This document shows, piece by piece, positions 45,268 through 54,520 of a stretch of 64,000 nt of DNA (position 1 is its first letter; the number at the start of each line of letters is the position of its first letter). The stretch comes from Gemmatimonadales bacterium (GTDB lineage Bacteria > Gemmatimonadota > Gemmatimonadetes > Palauibacterales > Palauibacteraceae), in the NCBI GenBank assembly GCA_009840115.1, contig VXOJ01000067.1, positions 1 to 64,000 on the forward strand. Reading direction: 5' to 3'. The notes below the pieces were generated by a model. The model was not told the origin of the DNA. It was given only the letters and a program-made list of their open reading frames with translations, and made no database searches. The position numbers were made by a program, and so were the translations under genes.

Positions 45268-46860
45268 ATGAAAAGCGGGCGGCGCCGGCGAGCGACGGCT
45301 CAGAGCGGGGTGTGGAAGGGGCTGAATCCCGGGATGGCGGTGGCCGCCAAGGGCGTCGTGCTGGCTTTCGTCCTCGCCACGGTCTGGGACGTGGAGGCCG
45401 CCGGCGCCGTATTCGGCCGCGTCCGCGGGTGGATCGAGGGCACGCTCGACTGGTTCTACGTCCTGACCGTGTGCGCCACCCTGTTCACCTGCCTGTTCCT
45501 GGCGTGCAGCCGGTTCGGCGGGATCCGGCTCGGCGATGAGGATTCCTCGCCCGAGTTCAGCCGGTTCTCCTGGCTCGCCATGCTGTTCTCGGCAGGGATC
45601 GGGATCGGAGTCCTCTTCTTCTCCATCGCCGAACCGATCTTCTACCTCGACAACAGCGGGGCCGCGGGATATCCCAACAACCCGATCGCCGACCTGGCGG
45701 GCGCCGACGCGCTGGACGAGCGGCGGGCCGTGCACGCCATGCGCATCACCTACTTCCACTGGGGCGTCCACGGCTGGTCCGCCTACGTCCTGGTCGGGCT
45801 GTGCCTCGCCTACTTCGGATTCCGCAAGAAGCTGCCGCTGACGCTGCGCTCCGCGCTGTACCCGCTCATCGGCGACCGGATCTACGGGCCGATCGGTGAC
45901 CTGGTGGACCTGCTGGCCGTGTTCGGCGGCGTTTTCGGCATCGCCACCTCGCTGGGCCTCGGGGCAAGCCAGATGGCCGCCGGACTCGACGTGCTGACCG
46001 GCGTCGATCCGGGTCTCGTCACGCAGGTCTCGCTCATCGCCGTCATCTCGGTGGCGGCCACGTTGTCGGTCGTGTCCGGCGTAAGGCGCGGGATCCGGCG
46101 CCTGTCGGAGTGGAACATCGGCCTGAGCGTTCTCCTGCTCGGGTCCTTCCTGTTCCTGGGCCCCTTCACGTGGCTCGTCGGGTTCGTCGCCACCTCCGCC
46201 GGCGAGTACGTGTGGCGCGCCATCCCCATGGGATTCTGGACCGCCGATGGTCCGGGACCGGCCGCCTGGCAGAACGCCTGGACGATCTTCTACTGGGGCT
46301 GGTGGATCTCGTGGGCGCCCTTCGTCGGCACGTTCATCGCCCGCATCTCCCGCGGGCGCACGCTGCGGGAGTTCATCGTGGGCGTGCTCGTCGTCCCGAC
46401 CGGCCTGGCGCTGGTGTGGTTCGGCGTCTTCGGCGGCAACGCCATCCACCTGGAACTCACTGCCCCGGGCGGCGCCGGGACGGCGGGGATCATGGAACTG
46501 GTCCGGGACGGGAACTACGAAGCCGCGCTCTACGCGACGATCAACCGGATGAGCGACACCGGCTGGCTCGCCTGGGCCATGTCCGCCATGGCCACCGTCC
46601 TCGTGGCGACGTGGTTCGTCACGTCTTCGGACTCCGGCACCCTCGTCATCACCACCTTCCTGAGCATGGGCGACCCGCACCCCCCGCGGCGCTTCCGCAT
46701 CGTGTGGGGGCTCGGCGTGGGAGCGGTCGCCGCCGTGCTGCTGCTCGCGGACGGTCTCCAGGCGCTGCAGACCGCGGCCATCGCCGCCGCCCTGCCCGTG
46801 AGCGTCGTGCTGTGGTTCATGATCGCCGGGCTGCTCCGATCCCTGGCGCGCGATCCGTAG
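45268..46860 (+). CDS. BCCT-family transporter (betaine/choline/carnitine type), 530 aa
   Basis: Twelve-helix secondary transporter for quaternary ammonium compounds. SRFSWLAMLFSAGIGIGVLFFSIAEP is the conserved helix pair with the glycine-rich stretch. HWGVHGWSAYVLVGLCLAYFGF follows, and FYWGWWISWAPFVGTFIARISRGRT is the BCCT signature Trp box. The length is at the short end of normal because the long regulatory N- and C-termini of osmoregulated BetP are missing, so it may not be osmo-gated. It follows the ATP-grasp gene by 130 bases with two palindromes between. Compatible-solute uptake is the likely role; uptake of other betaines is possible. Confidence 0.92.
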   Translation: MKSGRRRRATAQSGVWKGLNPGMAVAAKGVVLAFVLATVWDVEAAGAVFGRVRGWIEGTLDWFYVLTVCATLFTCLFLACSRFGGIRLGDEDSSPEFSRFSWLAMLFSAGIGIGVLFFSIAEPIFYLDNSGAAGYPNNPIADLAGADALDERRAVHAMRITYFHWGVHGWSAYVLVGLCLAYFGFRKKLPLTLRSALYPLIGDRIYGPIGDLVDLLAVFGGVFGIATSLGLGASQMAAGLDVLTGVDPGLVTQVSLIAVISVAATLSVVSGVRRGIRRLSEWNIGLSVLLLGSFLFLGPFTWLVGFVATSAGEYVWRAIPMGFWTADGPGPAAWQNAWTIFYWGWWISWAPFVGTFIARISRGRTLREFIVGVLVVPTGLALVWFGVFGGNAIHLELTAPGGAGTAGIMELVRDGNYEAALYATINRMSDTGWLAWAMSAMATVLVATWFVTSSDSGTLVITTFLSMGDPHPPRRFRIVWGLGVGAVAAVLLLADGLQALQTAAIAAALPVSVVLWFMIAGLLRSLARDP

Positions 46861-46886
46861 CGAGCAGGGAAAGTGAGTACTCCCAC

Positions 46887-47816
46887 GTGCGCTCCTCCTG
46901 TCCCCACACCGTCCCGCTGCGTACGATCCGGTCGATATGCGTGCTGCTGCCCCCCCGCCTCGTCACCGACGGTGATCCGTTGCGTCTATTGGCGTTGTCC
47001 GACCTGCACGTCTCCCATGCGGAGAACCGGGAGGCCTTGGAGAGTCTGCCCGCCTGTCCCGACGACTGGCTGATCCTGGCGGGCGACGTGACCCACGGCG
47101 CGCAGCGACTCGAGGCGTGCTTTGCCCGACTGACTCCGAAGTTTCGACAGGTCGTCTGGGTGCCGGGAAACCACGAACTGTGGACGATACCGGATGCTCC
47201 TCCCGGGCTCCGTGGGGTGGGCCTCTACGAACACCTGGTCGGGATCGCCCGCAACCACGGGGTTCTCACTCCCGAAGATCCTTATCCGGTGGTGGAACAT
47301 CGGGACGGACCGGTGCTGCTCGCGCCGCTGTTCCTGCTCTACGACTACAGCTTTCGGCCAGCGCACGTTCGGCGTGATGAGGTGGTTCGGTGGGCCCGGG
47401 AGACCCGAGCGGTCTGCTCCGACGAGGTGATGCTGCATCCCGACCCGTTTCCGGATCGGGACTCGTGGTGCGCCGCGCGCTGCGAGGACGCCGCCGCCCG
47501 GCTCGCTTCCGCGCCCGCCGAGCTTCCGAAGCTCCTGGTCAATCATTATCCGCTCGAAGAACGACACGCCGTGCTGCCGAAGATCCCCCGCTTCACTCCG
47601 TGGTGCGGGACCCGCCGGACGCGGGGTTGGCACCGGCGGTTCAACGCATGCGCGGTGGTGTACGGCCACCTCCACATCCGGGACACCCACTGGCTCGATG
47701 GCGTGCCCTTCCAGGAGGTCTCCCTGGGGTATCCGGGGCAGTGGGACCGCCGGCGGGGGATCGCCGCGTACTTGCGGGAAGTCACCCTGGCGCCCCGGGG
47801 CGCGACCGTCCGATGA
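46887..47816 (+). CDS. Calcineurin-like metallophosphoesterase
   Basis: Dinuclear-metal phosphoesterase. Metal and catalytic motifs in order: LLALSDLHVSH (DxH), ILAGDVTHG (GD), VWVPGNHELW (GNHE), LLVNHYPLEE (late His) and VVYGHLHIRDTHW (GHxH). All five are intact. The substrate may be a nucleotide, a phosphoprotein or nucleic acid. The start is unsure: GTG 46887 gives an odd N-terminus, and TTG 46978, just before RLLALSDLH, would match the usual family start. It overlaps thymidine kinase by 4 bases, so the two are translated together; this suggests a link with nucleotide metabolism. Confidence 0.86.
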   Translation: MRSSCPHTVPLRTIRSICVLLPPRLVTDGDPLRLLALSDLHVSHAENREALESLPACPDDWLILAGDVTHGAQRLEACFARLTPKFRQVVWVPGNHELWTIPDAPPGLRGVGLYEHLVGIARNHGVLTPEDPYPVVEHRDGPVLLAPLFLLYDYSFRPAHVRRDEVVRWARETRAVCSDEVMLHPDPFPDRDSWCAARCEDAAARLASAPAELPKLLVNHYPLEERHAVLPKIPRFTPWCGTRRTRGWHRRFNACAVVYGHLHIRDTHWLDGVPFQEVSLGYPGQWDRRRGIAAYLREVTLAPRGATVR

Positions 47817-48463
47817 CAAGAGCCATGCGGCACAGGGCGGGAGCCGGGTGGGTCGAGGTCGTCGCCGGGGTCATGTTCAGCGGCAAATCCGAGGAGCTGA
47901 TCCGGCGCGTGCGCCGCGCCCTCATCGCGGGCCGGCGGGTCCAACTCTTCAAGTCCCATCTCGACGACCGCTACGGCGGCCGGTTCCGGATCTCGTCCCA
48001 CGACGGGCGGGAGATCGATGCCGAGCCCGTGTCCAGTTCGGTGGAGGTGGCCGAGAAGGTTCGCCCCTCTACGCACGTCGTCGCGATCGACGAGGCGCAG
48101 TTCCTGGACGACGGGATCTGCGAGGTCGTGGACGCGCTGGCCGATGCGGGGATGCGCGTCATCGTGGTCGGGACCGACATGGACTTCCGCGGCGAGCCCT
48201 TCGGCCCCATGGGCCTGCTCCTGGCGCGCGCGGAGCGGATCGACAAGCTGACCGCGATCTGCGTCGTGTGCGGCGATCCGGCCACGAGAAACCAGCGCCT
48301 CATCGACGGGAAGCCGGCGCCTGCCGAGGGCCCGACGATCCAGGTGGGAGGCGCCGAGTCCTACGAGGCGCGTTGCCGCCGGTGCCACGACGTGCCGCAG
48401 CGGGATCGCCGCCAGACGGAGCTGTCACTGCGGCGCGAAGCGGAGGGCTGGGAAGGCGTTTAG
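47813..48463 (+). CDS. tdk: Thymidine kinase, 216 aa
   Basis: Salvage enzyme phosphorylating thymidine with ATP. P-loop GVMFSGKSEELIRRVRRAL near 19-37; the DEAQF motif in VVAIDEAQFLDDG with the catalytic Glu; the lasso-like TGxDxxFRGEPF reads VGTDMDFRGEPFGPM. The zinc ligands are in CVVCG and CRRC, as in type II thymidine kinases. About 216 aa is a usual length. ATG 47813 overlaps the phosphoesterase stop. Together they form a two-gene unit. Confidence 0.95.
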   Translation: MTRAMRHRAGAGWVEVVAGVMFSGKSEELIRRVRRALIAGRRVQLFKSHLDDRYGGRFRISSHDGREIDAEPVSSSVEVAEKVRPSTHVVAIDEAQFLDDGICEVVDALADAGMRVIVVGTDMDFRGEPFGPMGLLLARAERIDKLTAICVVCGDPATRNQRLIDGKPAPAEGPTIQVGGAESYEARCRRCHDVPQRDRRQTELSLRREAEGWEGV

Positions 48464-48496
48464 CAGCCCGGGGCAAGAGCGCTGCTGCAGGACCCC

Positions 48497-50074
48497 TCAG
48501 CCGCCGGGGACGCGGAGGATGGGATACACCTCACCGGGACGCAGCCGGTCCGCGAGGAAGCCCCAGTTCGCGAAGCCGTCGTCCGACTGCGGCTCCACGA
48601 GGCTGAACAGCAGGCGTCCGAGCGGCCGGTCGGTCCGCGCCACCATGTCGCCCGGGGCGGGCGTGACCCGCGCCGGCTCGTAGCCGCCGAAGAGCCTCTG
48701 CTCGTTGCGGCCCTGGAACGGCCGCTCGGCCGTCTGCACGGAGTCGATGCGGAACGCCTCCACCTCCAGGGGCGTCGCACCGGCCGGCTCCAGCGCGATG
48801 CCGTGCGCCGCGAGCCGGGTCAGGACGTCCCCCAGGTCAGCGGGGATCAGGTAGGCCTCGGGCACGCGCTCCACTAGCGTCGGCGCGAACGTCCCGTACT
48901 CGTACATCGCCTCGACGTACTGCGTGTCTGCGCGCAGGAGCAGCGGGCGTCCGGTGAGGGGGTGTACCTCCTCGACGGTGGCGCCCATGAGGATGTCGAC
49001 GGGCGCGGCCGAGCGTTCGGGGACGGCGCGCAACGCGAGCACGTCGCCCGTCACCCCGGCGGCATCGGCATCCGCGACGATGCGCCGTACCTCGGCCGCG
49101 TGCTCATGGACGTAGTCGAGGATCTCCTCCACGAAGTAGAGCGTCGCGAGCACGCGCTCCTCGAAGCTCGCGTAGGAGTAGGCCTCGCTCAGGATCGCGA
49201 TCCGGTTGCGGAGACCGATGTAGTTGTTGTTGAAGCGCGGGCGGTGGTCGAAGGTGTACCAGCCGGGCGCCTCCCCGCCCCGCGCGAAGGCGTTCCCGTA
49301 GTAGTAGTACTCCCAGCCGTACTTCTCCCGGATCTCTCCGGTCACGTGGGGGAAGAGCCCTTCACGCAGGAAGCCGTCGATCTCCCCCGGCGTGTTGGGA
49401 TGCAGCGGCGGCGAATAGGTGAGGTGATAGGCGTGCTGCGTCCCGTTCGTCGTGTGCAGGTCGACGGCCACGTGCGGGTCGTACTCGCCGAACAGCCGCG
49501 CCACCGACCGCGCCTCCGGCGAGTCGAGCTTCATGTGGTCGCGGTTCAGGTCGTAGCCCTGGGCGTTCGGCCGCTGGCCCATCCCTCCGACCGGCCCGTG
49601 CTGGCGGCCGCGGTTCGTGAGGAGCACCCGCTCGTTGCCGTCCGCGTTGTAGATGGGCGCGATGAGGAGGACCATCGACTCCCGCCACTCGCGGTGGCGC
49701 CCGGCGAGGAGGTCGCGCAGCAGCATCTGGAGCGCTTCCTTCCCGCACACCTCGCCGGCGTGGATGTTGCCCTGCAGGTAGACGACCGTCTTGCCGGAAG
49801 CCCTGACGGACGCCGCACTCGCATCTTCCACGTCGCCCACCACAACCATGGGGATCGGCCGTCCCTCGTTCGTATAGCCGTAGGTCGTGTAATGGACCGA
49901 CGGATCGCTCGCCGCGGCGCGTTCCAGGAAGTCCACGACGTCGGCGTACGAACTCGTTTCCCGGTACTCCGTCCGCTCCGCGCGGGTGAGAAACGCTTCG
50001 CCCGCCGGCACCGGACCTCCACACGCCGCCACCGCCCCCGCAACCGCCAACCACCGCAGTACGCGCACGCTCAT
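48497..50074 (-). CDS. Secreted M14-family zinc carboxypeptidase, 525 aa
   Basis: Exported metallopeptidase, probably a lipoprotein: AVAGAVAACGG contains an AAC lipobox-like end. The zinc site is NIHAGEVCGKEAL (HxxE) and DPHVAVDLHTTNG (third ligand His). The Arg/Asn region YDLNRDHMKLDSPEA binds substrate, and AILSEAYSYASFEER carries the catalytic Glu. The C-terminal 150 residues form an extra domain with no recognised motif. GGAGG precedes the ATG at 50074; the frame is open ten more codons. It probably trims peptides outside the cytoplasm. It converges on thymidine kinase and stands apart from other genes. Confidence 0.92.
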   Translation of the reverse strand: MSVRVLRWLAVAGAVAACGGPVPAGEAFLTRAERTEYRETSSYADVVDFLERAAASDPSVHYTTYGYTNEGRPIPMVVVGDVEDASAASVRASGKTVVYLQGNIHAGEVCGKEALQMLLRDLLAGRHREWRESMVLLIAPIYNADGNERVLLTNRGRQHGPVGGMGQRPNAQGYDLNRDHMKLDSPEARSVARLFGEYDPHVAVDLHTTNGTQHAYHLTYSPPLHPNTPGEIDGFLREGLFPHVTGEIREKYGWEYYYYGNAFARGGEAPGWYTFDHRPRFNNNYIGLRNRIAILSEAYSYASFEERVLATLYFVEEILDYVHEHAAEVRRIVADADAAGVTGDVLALRAVPERSAAPVDILMGATVEEVHPLTGRPLLLRADTQYVEAMYEYGTFAPTLVERVPEAYLIPADLGDVLTRLAAHGIALEPAGATPLEVEAFRIDSVQTAERPFQGRNEQRLFGGYEPARVTPAPGDMVARTDRPLGRLLFSLVEPQSDDGFANWGFLADRLRPGEVYPILRVPGG

Positions 50075-50110
50075 TCGAACCTCCGCATCTCGGAACCGTG
50101 CCATCGCCGG

Positions 50111-50860
50111 CTAATCCTCGGGACCGCGTCGGTCGGCCCAGGCGGCCACGTGCGCGGCCATCTCTTCAGCCACGTCCTCGTTCGTGCGGGCGCTGCGCTT
50201 GAGGACGCGGAACGAGTGGTCGGCGCCCTCGAGCCGGTGCAGCGTCGCGAGCGGGCCGAGCGAGGCGCACGTCGGTTCGATCAGATCCCAGCGGGCGAGG
50301 GCGTCGCGCGTCCCCTGCAGAAAGAGCATCGGCACCGTGACGCCGCTCAGGTGGGCCGCGCGCTCGGCGGCCCGCTCGGGACGGCCGGGCGCGTGGAGCG
50401 GGAAGCCGAAGAAGACCAGACCGCGGACGCCCGGCAGCGGCGCCCCGGAGGCGGCGGTCGACGTCATGCGGCCGCCCATCGACTTGCCGCCCGCCAGCAG
50501 CGGAAGCCCGTCCGCCAGGGCGGCGGCCTTCGCGACGGCGGCCCGCACGGTTTCGACGAGGACCGCGGGACGGTCGGGGGGCCGGCGGCGGCCGGAGAGC
50601 GCCCGCGCCTCCATGTAGGGGAAGTGGTAGCGAAACGACGCGACCCCCCGCCCCGCCAGCCGCTGCGCCATGTCGGACATGAACGGGTGCTCGATCCCCG
50701 CCCCGGCCCCGTGCGCGAAGGCGAGCATGGCGCGCGGCTCCGGGGGACGGACGAGCAGCGCGGACACTTCGCTCACGCGCAGGGAAACGAACTGGGCCTG
50801 CTCGGGAAACCGATGCGTCTCGCCGACCTCGCCGGCGGCGCGGGGAGCGGACCGGCTCAC
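50111..50860 (-). CDS. Alpha/beta hydrolase, KANL3/Tex30-like, 249 aa
   Basis: Short alpha/beta-hydrolase: LAFAHGAGAGIEHPFM is the oxyanion region, GGKSMGGRM is the nucleophile elbow with Ser in KSMGG, VPMLFLQGTRDALA carries the acid, and LEGADHSFRVL carries the His. This pattern is the dienelactone-hydrolase-like group called KANL3/Tex30 in eukaryotes. The substrate is unknown. GTG 50860 overlaps the MFS gene's stop by 4 bases, so the two are an operon. Confidence 0.85.
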   Translation of the reverse strand: MSRSAPRAAGEVGETHRFPEQAQFVSLRVSEVSALLVRPPEPRAMLAFAHGAGAGIEHPFMSDMAQRLAGRGVASFRYHFPYMEARALSGRRRPPDRPAVLVETVRAAVAKAAALADGLPLLAGGKSMGGRMTSTAASGAPLPGVRGLVFFGFPLHAPGRPERAAERAAHLSGVTVPMLFLQGTRDALARWDLIEPTCASLGPLATLHRLEGADHSFRVLKRSARTNEDVAEEMAAHVAAWADRRGPED

Positions 50861-52122
50861 GGCGACTTCGTGTCCGGCTGGTCGCGCGGTTCGTGGGCGG
50901 CCACCGGGCCCGTCCAGCGGTCGGTCGGGTCGAGCTTCTCCTCCGCCTCGGGCGCTGCCGGAGCCGGGATCCGGAGCGCCAGCCACAGCGCCACGGCCGA
51001 CGCCGCGGCCCCGACGAGGAACGGGCTCTCGATCGAATACAACTCGAACAGATGACCCGCCGCCAGCGGCGCCAGCACCCGACCCGTGCCTCCGGCGACC
51101 TGGCTGCCGCCGAACACGGACCCCTGCGAGTGTTCGTCCGTGGCGCGCGAGATCAGCGCGTGGAGCGCCGGGAAGATCAGCCCTGTCGCGGACGCCCACA
51201 CGGGTACGAGGAACCAGAGCTGCCAGCGATCCGAGAGGAACGGAATCGCCCCCACGCCGAGGGCGAGCAGCAGACAGCCCGCGCGCATCGTGTTCGGCTC
51301 GCCGAACTTCTTGACGATCCGGCCGACGAGGCCTCCGCGAACGATGACCGTGCACCCTCCCGCGAGCGTGAACACGAGGCCCATGTCGGCCGCCGTCATC
51401 GCGAACACGCGCTCGGTGTACAGCGCCAGGACCGATGTCATCGAGGTGAAGCAGGCGAGCGTCAGGAAGTACACGAGCAGGAGCACGCGCAGCGGGAAGC
51501 GGCCCAGCGAGCGCACCCACAGCTTGAACGTCGCGGCTTCCCCTCTGGACGCGTCGGCCTTGCCGGAGCGGAAGTGCCGCGATTCCGGCAGCAGGACCAC
51601 GGCCGCCAGCAGGTTGACCAGGCACAGGCCGGCGGCGACGTAGCCCGGCACCCCCAGCCCGAAGCCGCTGAAGGCCCCGCCGATGGCCGGGCCCAGCATG
51701 ATTCCGAGACCGGATGCCGCACCGATCAGCCCGAGCCCCCGGGCCCGTTCCTCCCCTTCGGTGGAGTCCGCGACGTAGGCCTGGGCGATGCCGACCGTCC
51801 CCCCGGCGGCACCCGCCGTCGCACGCGAGATCAGGAGCTCCCACAGGTTGTCGGCGAGCGCGAACATCAGGTAGGAGAGCACCGAGGCGAGGAGCCCGAT
51901 CAGGAGGAGACGCCGCCGCCCCAGGCGGTCGGAGAACCGTCCCCAGATGGGGGCGGCGAGGAGTTGCGTGACGGAATAGGAGGCGATGATGAGGGTGACC
52001 CAGCGCGGCGAGGCGCCCAGTTCCTCGGCGTAGAAGGGGAGCAGCGGGAGGACGATGCCGAAGCCCATCATGTCCACCATCACCGTCCCGAACAGGACGC
52101 CGAGCCCGGAGCGTCTCAGCAT
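50857..52122 (-). CDS. MFS transporter (TetA-like drug exporter family), 421 aa
   Basis: Twelve-helix major facilitator. FGTVMVDMMGFGIVLPLLPFYAEELG is helix 1 with the drug/H+ antiporter pattern; the loop 2-3 motif is GRFSDRLGRRRLLL, and the motif-C-like stretch in helix 5 is GLGIMLGPAIGGAFSGFG. It is closest in style to the TetA group, but many members export unknown molecules. The C-terminal tail is charged and Pro-rich (LDPTDRWTGPVAAHEPR). It is the first gene of a two-gene unit with the hydrolase, and its promoter is in the gap 52123-52443. Confidence 0.92.
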   Translation of the reverse strand: MLRRSGLGVLFGTVMVDMMGFGIVLPLLPFYAEELGASPRWVTLIIASYSVTQLLAAPIWGRFSDRLGRRRLLLIGLLASVLSYLMFALADNLWELLISRATAGAAGGTVGIAQAYVADSTEGEERARGLGLIGAASGLGIMLGPAIGGAFSGFGLGVPGYVAAGLCLVNLLAAVVLLPESRHFRSGKADASRGEAATFKLWVRSLGRFPLRVLLLVYFLTLACFTSMTSVLALYTERVFAMTAADMGLVFTLAGGCTVIVRGGLVGRIVKKFGEPNTMRAGCLLLALGVGAIPFLSDRWQLWFLVPVWASATGLIFPALHALISRATDEHSQGSVFGGSQVAGGTGRVLAPLAAGHLFELYSIESPFLVGAAASAVALWLALRIPAPAAPEAEEKLDPTDRWTGPVAAHEPRDQPDTKSP

Positions 52123-52443
52123 GCGGTTGCGGTGGTCATCCCATGCTTCAAGCCGAACTCCTCCCTGCTCGGACCATGCCCGGGCCGGGTCGGCCGGGGG
52201 CGCGAAGCGCGGCGCGGCTCGGCCGCGTGGACGCTGTGCTCACGACACCCCGGACGATCCCCGCGTTGCGCTTCCGGCGGCGGAGGCCGTGGCGCAAAAA
52301 CTCACTGTCCGTCGGGTGGGAGCGGGGATAGTTTGCCCCCCACCGGACGCCGGGGACAGTCCCGGGTCCCGGAACGCCCGCGGGACGGCCTCTCGCAATC
52401 TTCAGACTTCATCTTCGGAACGGTTTTCAAGAGGAAGGGATTC
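52123..52443. other. Divergent intergenic region, no gene seen
   Basis: These 321 bases separate the MFS gene (minus) from the first crotonase gene (plus). I see no supported ORF, repeat or terminator beyond short GC-rich palindromes. AGGAAGG just before 52444 is the ribosome site of the crotonase. Promoters for both directions must lie here but lack recognisable boxes. Confidence 0.5.
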
Positions 52444-53238
52444 ATGGCTGACACGCTGATTCGATATGCGGCCGAGGACGGCGTCGCGGTCTTCACGATC
52501 GACGACCCCCCCGCGAACACATACACGTACGAGATGATGCGCGACCTGGACGACGCGATCCTGCGCGCGCGCTTCGACGAGAACGTCCACGTCATCGTCA
52601 TCCGGGGCGAGGGAGACAGGTTCTTCTCCGCCGGGGCGAACATCAAGATGCTCCAGACCTCGGACCCCTACTTCAAGTACTTCTTCTGCCTGCACGCGAA
52701 CGAAACGCTGACCCGCCTCGAGCACACGCCCAAGCTCGTGATCGGCGCCCTGAACGGGCACACCGTGGGGGGCGGACTCGAGATCGCGCTCGCCTGCGAC
52801 ATCCGGATCGCCCGCCGGGACGCGGGGAAGATCGGGCTGCCGGAGGTGAACCTCGGCGTCCTCCCGGGGACGGGCGGGACGCAGCGGCTCGGCCGGCTGC
52901 TCGGGAAGCCGAAGGCCATCGAGTTGATGGCGGAGGGCCGCACGTTCGGGTTCGAGGAGGCGCTGGAACTGGGGCTCGTGAACAAGGTGTTCGAGGGAGA
53001 TGACGAGGAATTCCACGCGCAGGTGATGGAGTACGCGCGGCAGTTCACGCCGCCCCACAAGGCGTCGCGCGCGGTGGGCCGCATCAAGCGGTCGGTGTGC
53101 AGCGGCGTCGAGGTGCCCTTCTCCGAGGGCCTCGCGATCGAGCGCGAGCTGCAGCAACTCCTCTTCCAGGGAGACGACGCGCGCGAGGGTCTCGCGGCCT
53201 ACGTCGAGCGGCGCGCGCCCGAGTTCGCGGGGCGCTAG
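52444..53238 (+). CDS. Enoyl-CoA hydratase, crotonase family, 264 aa
   Basis: Adds water to a trans-2-enoyl-CoA, the second step of beta-oxidation. The oxyanion hole and the first Glu lie in VGGGLEIALACDIRIA (GGGLE), and the second Glu in GLPEVNLGVLPGTGGTQRL. Both active-site Glu are present, so hydratase activity is expected. RFFSAGANIKML is the CoA-binding loop. The start at 52444 follows AGGAAGG. It opens a plus-strand run of acyl-CoA genes to 59058. Confidence 0.93.
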   Translation: MADTLIRYAAEDGVAVFTIDDPPANTYTYEMMRDLDDAILRARFDENVHVIVIRGEGDRFFSAGANIKMLQTSDPYFKYFFCLHANETLTRLEHTPKLVIGALNGHTVGGGLEIALACDIRIARRDAGKIGLPEVNLGVLPGTGGTQRLGRLLGKPKAIELMAEGRTFGFEEALELGLVNKVFEGDDEEFHAQVMEYARQFTPPHKASRAVGRIKRSVCSGVEVPFSEGLAIERELQQLLFQGDDAREGLAAYVERRAPEFAGR

Positions 53239-53283
53239 GACGCGGCGGATCGGGCCGGGACGGCGGGAGCGGGGCGAAGCGCG

Positions 53284-54504
53284 GTGAGCGGCGCGGACCG
53301 GACTCCGGTCATCATCGACGCCGTCCGCACGCCAGTGGGGCGCGCGGGCGGCGCGCTCTCGTCGATGCGGGCCGACGACCTCCTGGCGCACGCGATCCGC
53401 GCCCTTGTCGAGCGGACCGGCGTCCCGGCCGGCCGCGTCGAGGACGTGATCGCCGGGTGCACGAACCAGGCCGGCGAGGACAACCGCAACGTGGCCCGGA
53501 TGGCCGGGCTGCTGGCCGGACTCCCGGTCGGGGTCGCGGGCCAGACCGTGAACCGGCTCTGCGGATCCGGGCTGCAGGCGGTCGTCACCGCCGCGCACGC
53601 GATCCGGGCTGGCGAGGGTGACGTGTTCATCGCGGGCGGCGTCGAGAGCATGTCCCGCGCACCGTGGGTCATGCTGAAGACGGACCGGGCCTTCTCGCGC
53701 GTGCCGCCGAAGCTCGCGGACACCACCGTCGGCTGGCGCTTCGCCAACCCCGCCATGCCCGAGCCGTGGACGATCCCGCTCGCCGAGACCGCGGAGGTCG
53801 TGGCGGAGGACCACGGCGTCGGGCGCGGGGAGCAGGACGCCTTCGCGGTGGAGAGCCAGCGCCGCGCCGCCGCCGCGATCGAGGCGGACCGGTTCGCGGA
53901 CGAGATCGTGCCGGTCGAGGTTCCGCAGCGGAAGGGCGAGCCGCTGCGCGTGGGGGGCGACGAGCATCCCCGCCCCGGCACGACCCTCGAGCAGCTCGCC
54001 CGCCTGCGCGCCGCCTTCCGGGCGGACGGCACCGTGACGGCCGGAAACGCGTCCGGCATCAACGACGGGGCGGCCGCCGTCCTCGTCGCGAGCCGGGCCG
54101 CCGCGGACGAACTCGGCCTTCGGCCCCTGGCCCGCGTGGGGGCTTCGGCGGTCGCCGGCGTGGAGCCGCAGCGGATGGGTATCGGACCCGTGCCCGCCAC
54201 CCGCAAGGCCCTGCAACGAGAAGGACTTACAGTCGATGACCTCGACCTGATTGAACTCAATGAGGCGTTTGCCGCGCAGGCCCTGCCCTGCATCGCCGAA
54301 CTGGGCCTCGATCCGGCGCGGGTGAACGTGAACGGGGGCGCGATCGCCCTCGGCCATCCCCTCGGCTGTACCGGCGCCAAGATCCTCACGACGCTCGTCC
54401 ACGAGATGCGGCGGCGCGACGCATGCCACGGGCTCGTCACGATGTGCATCGGGGTCGGCCAGGGGATCGCGCTGCTCGTGCATCGCGACGCGGAACCGGC
54501 ATGA
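53284..54504 (+). CDS. Acetyl-CoA acyltransferase (thiolase), 406 aa
   Basis: Thiolase that cleaves 3-ketoacyl-CoA or condenses acetyl-CoA. The nucleophile Cys is in [12 protein letters not shown], the second active-site set in [11 protein letters not shown] and [17 protein letters not shown], and the base Cys near the end in MCIGVGQG. The N-terminal [15 protein letters not shown] is conserved. The degradative PaaJ/PcaF-like group is the best match in length and pattern. GTG 53284 begins 45 bases after the crotonase; alternative starts are not better. It works with the hydratase and dehydrogenase genes around it. Confidence 0.93.
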   Translation: MSGADRTPVIIDAVRTPVGRAGGALSSMRADDLLAHAIRALVERTGVPAGRVEDVIAGCTNQAGEDNRNVARMAGLLAGLPVGVAGQTVNRLCGSGLQAVVTAAHAIRAGEGDVFIAGGVESMSRAPWVMLKTDRAFSRVPPKLADTTVGWRFANPAMPEPWTIPLAETAEVVAEDHGVGRGEQDAFAVESQRRAAAAIEADRFADEIVPVEVPQRKGEPLRVGGDEHPRPGTTLEQLARLRAAFRADGTVTAGNASGINDGAAAVLVASRAAADELGLRPLARVGASAVAGVEPQRMGIGPVPATRKALQREGLTVDDLDLIELNEAFAAQALPCIAELGLDPARVNVNGGAIALGHPLGCTGAKILTTLVHEMRRRDACHGLVTMCIGVGQGIALLVHRDAEPA

Positions 54505-54520
54505 GGCGGGGAGGTTCGGC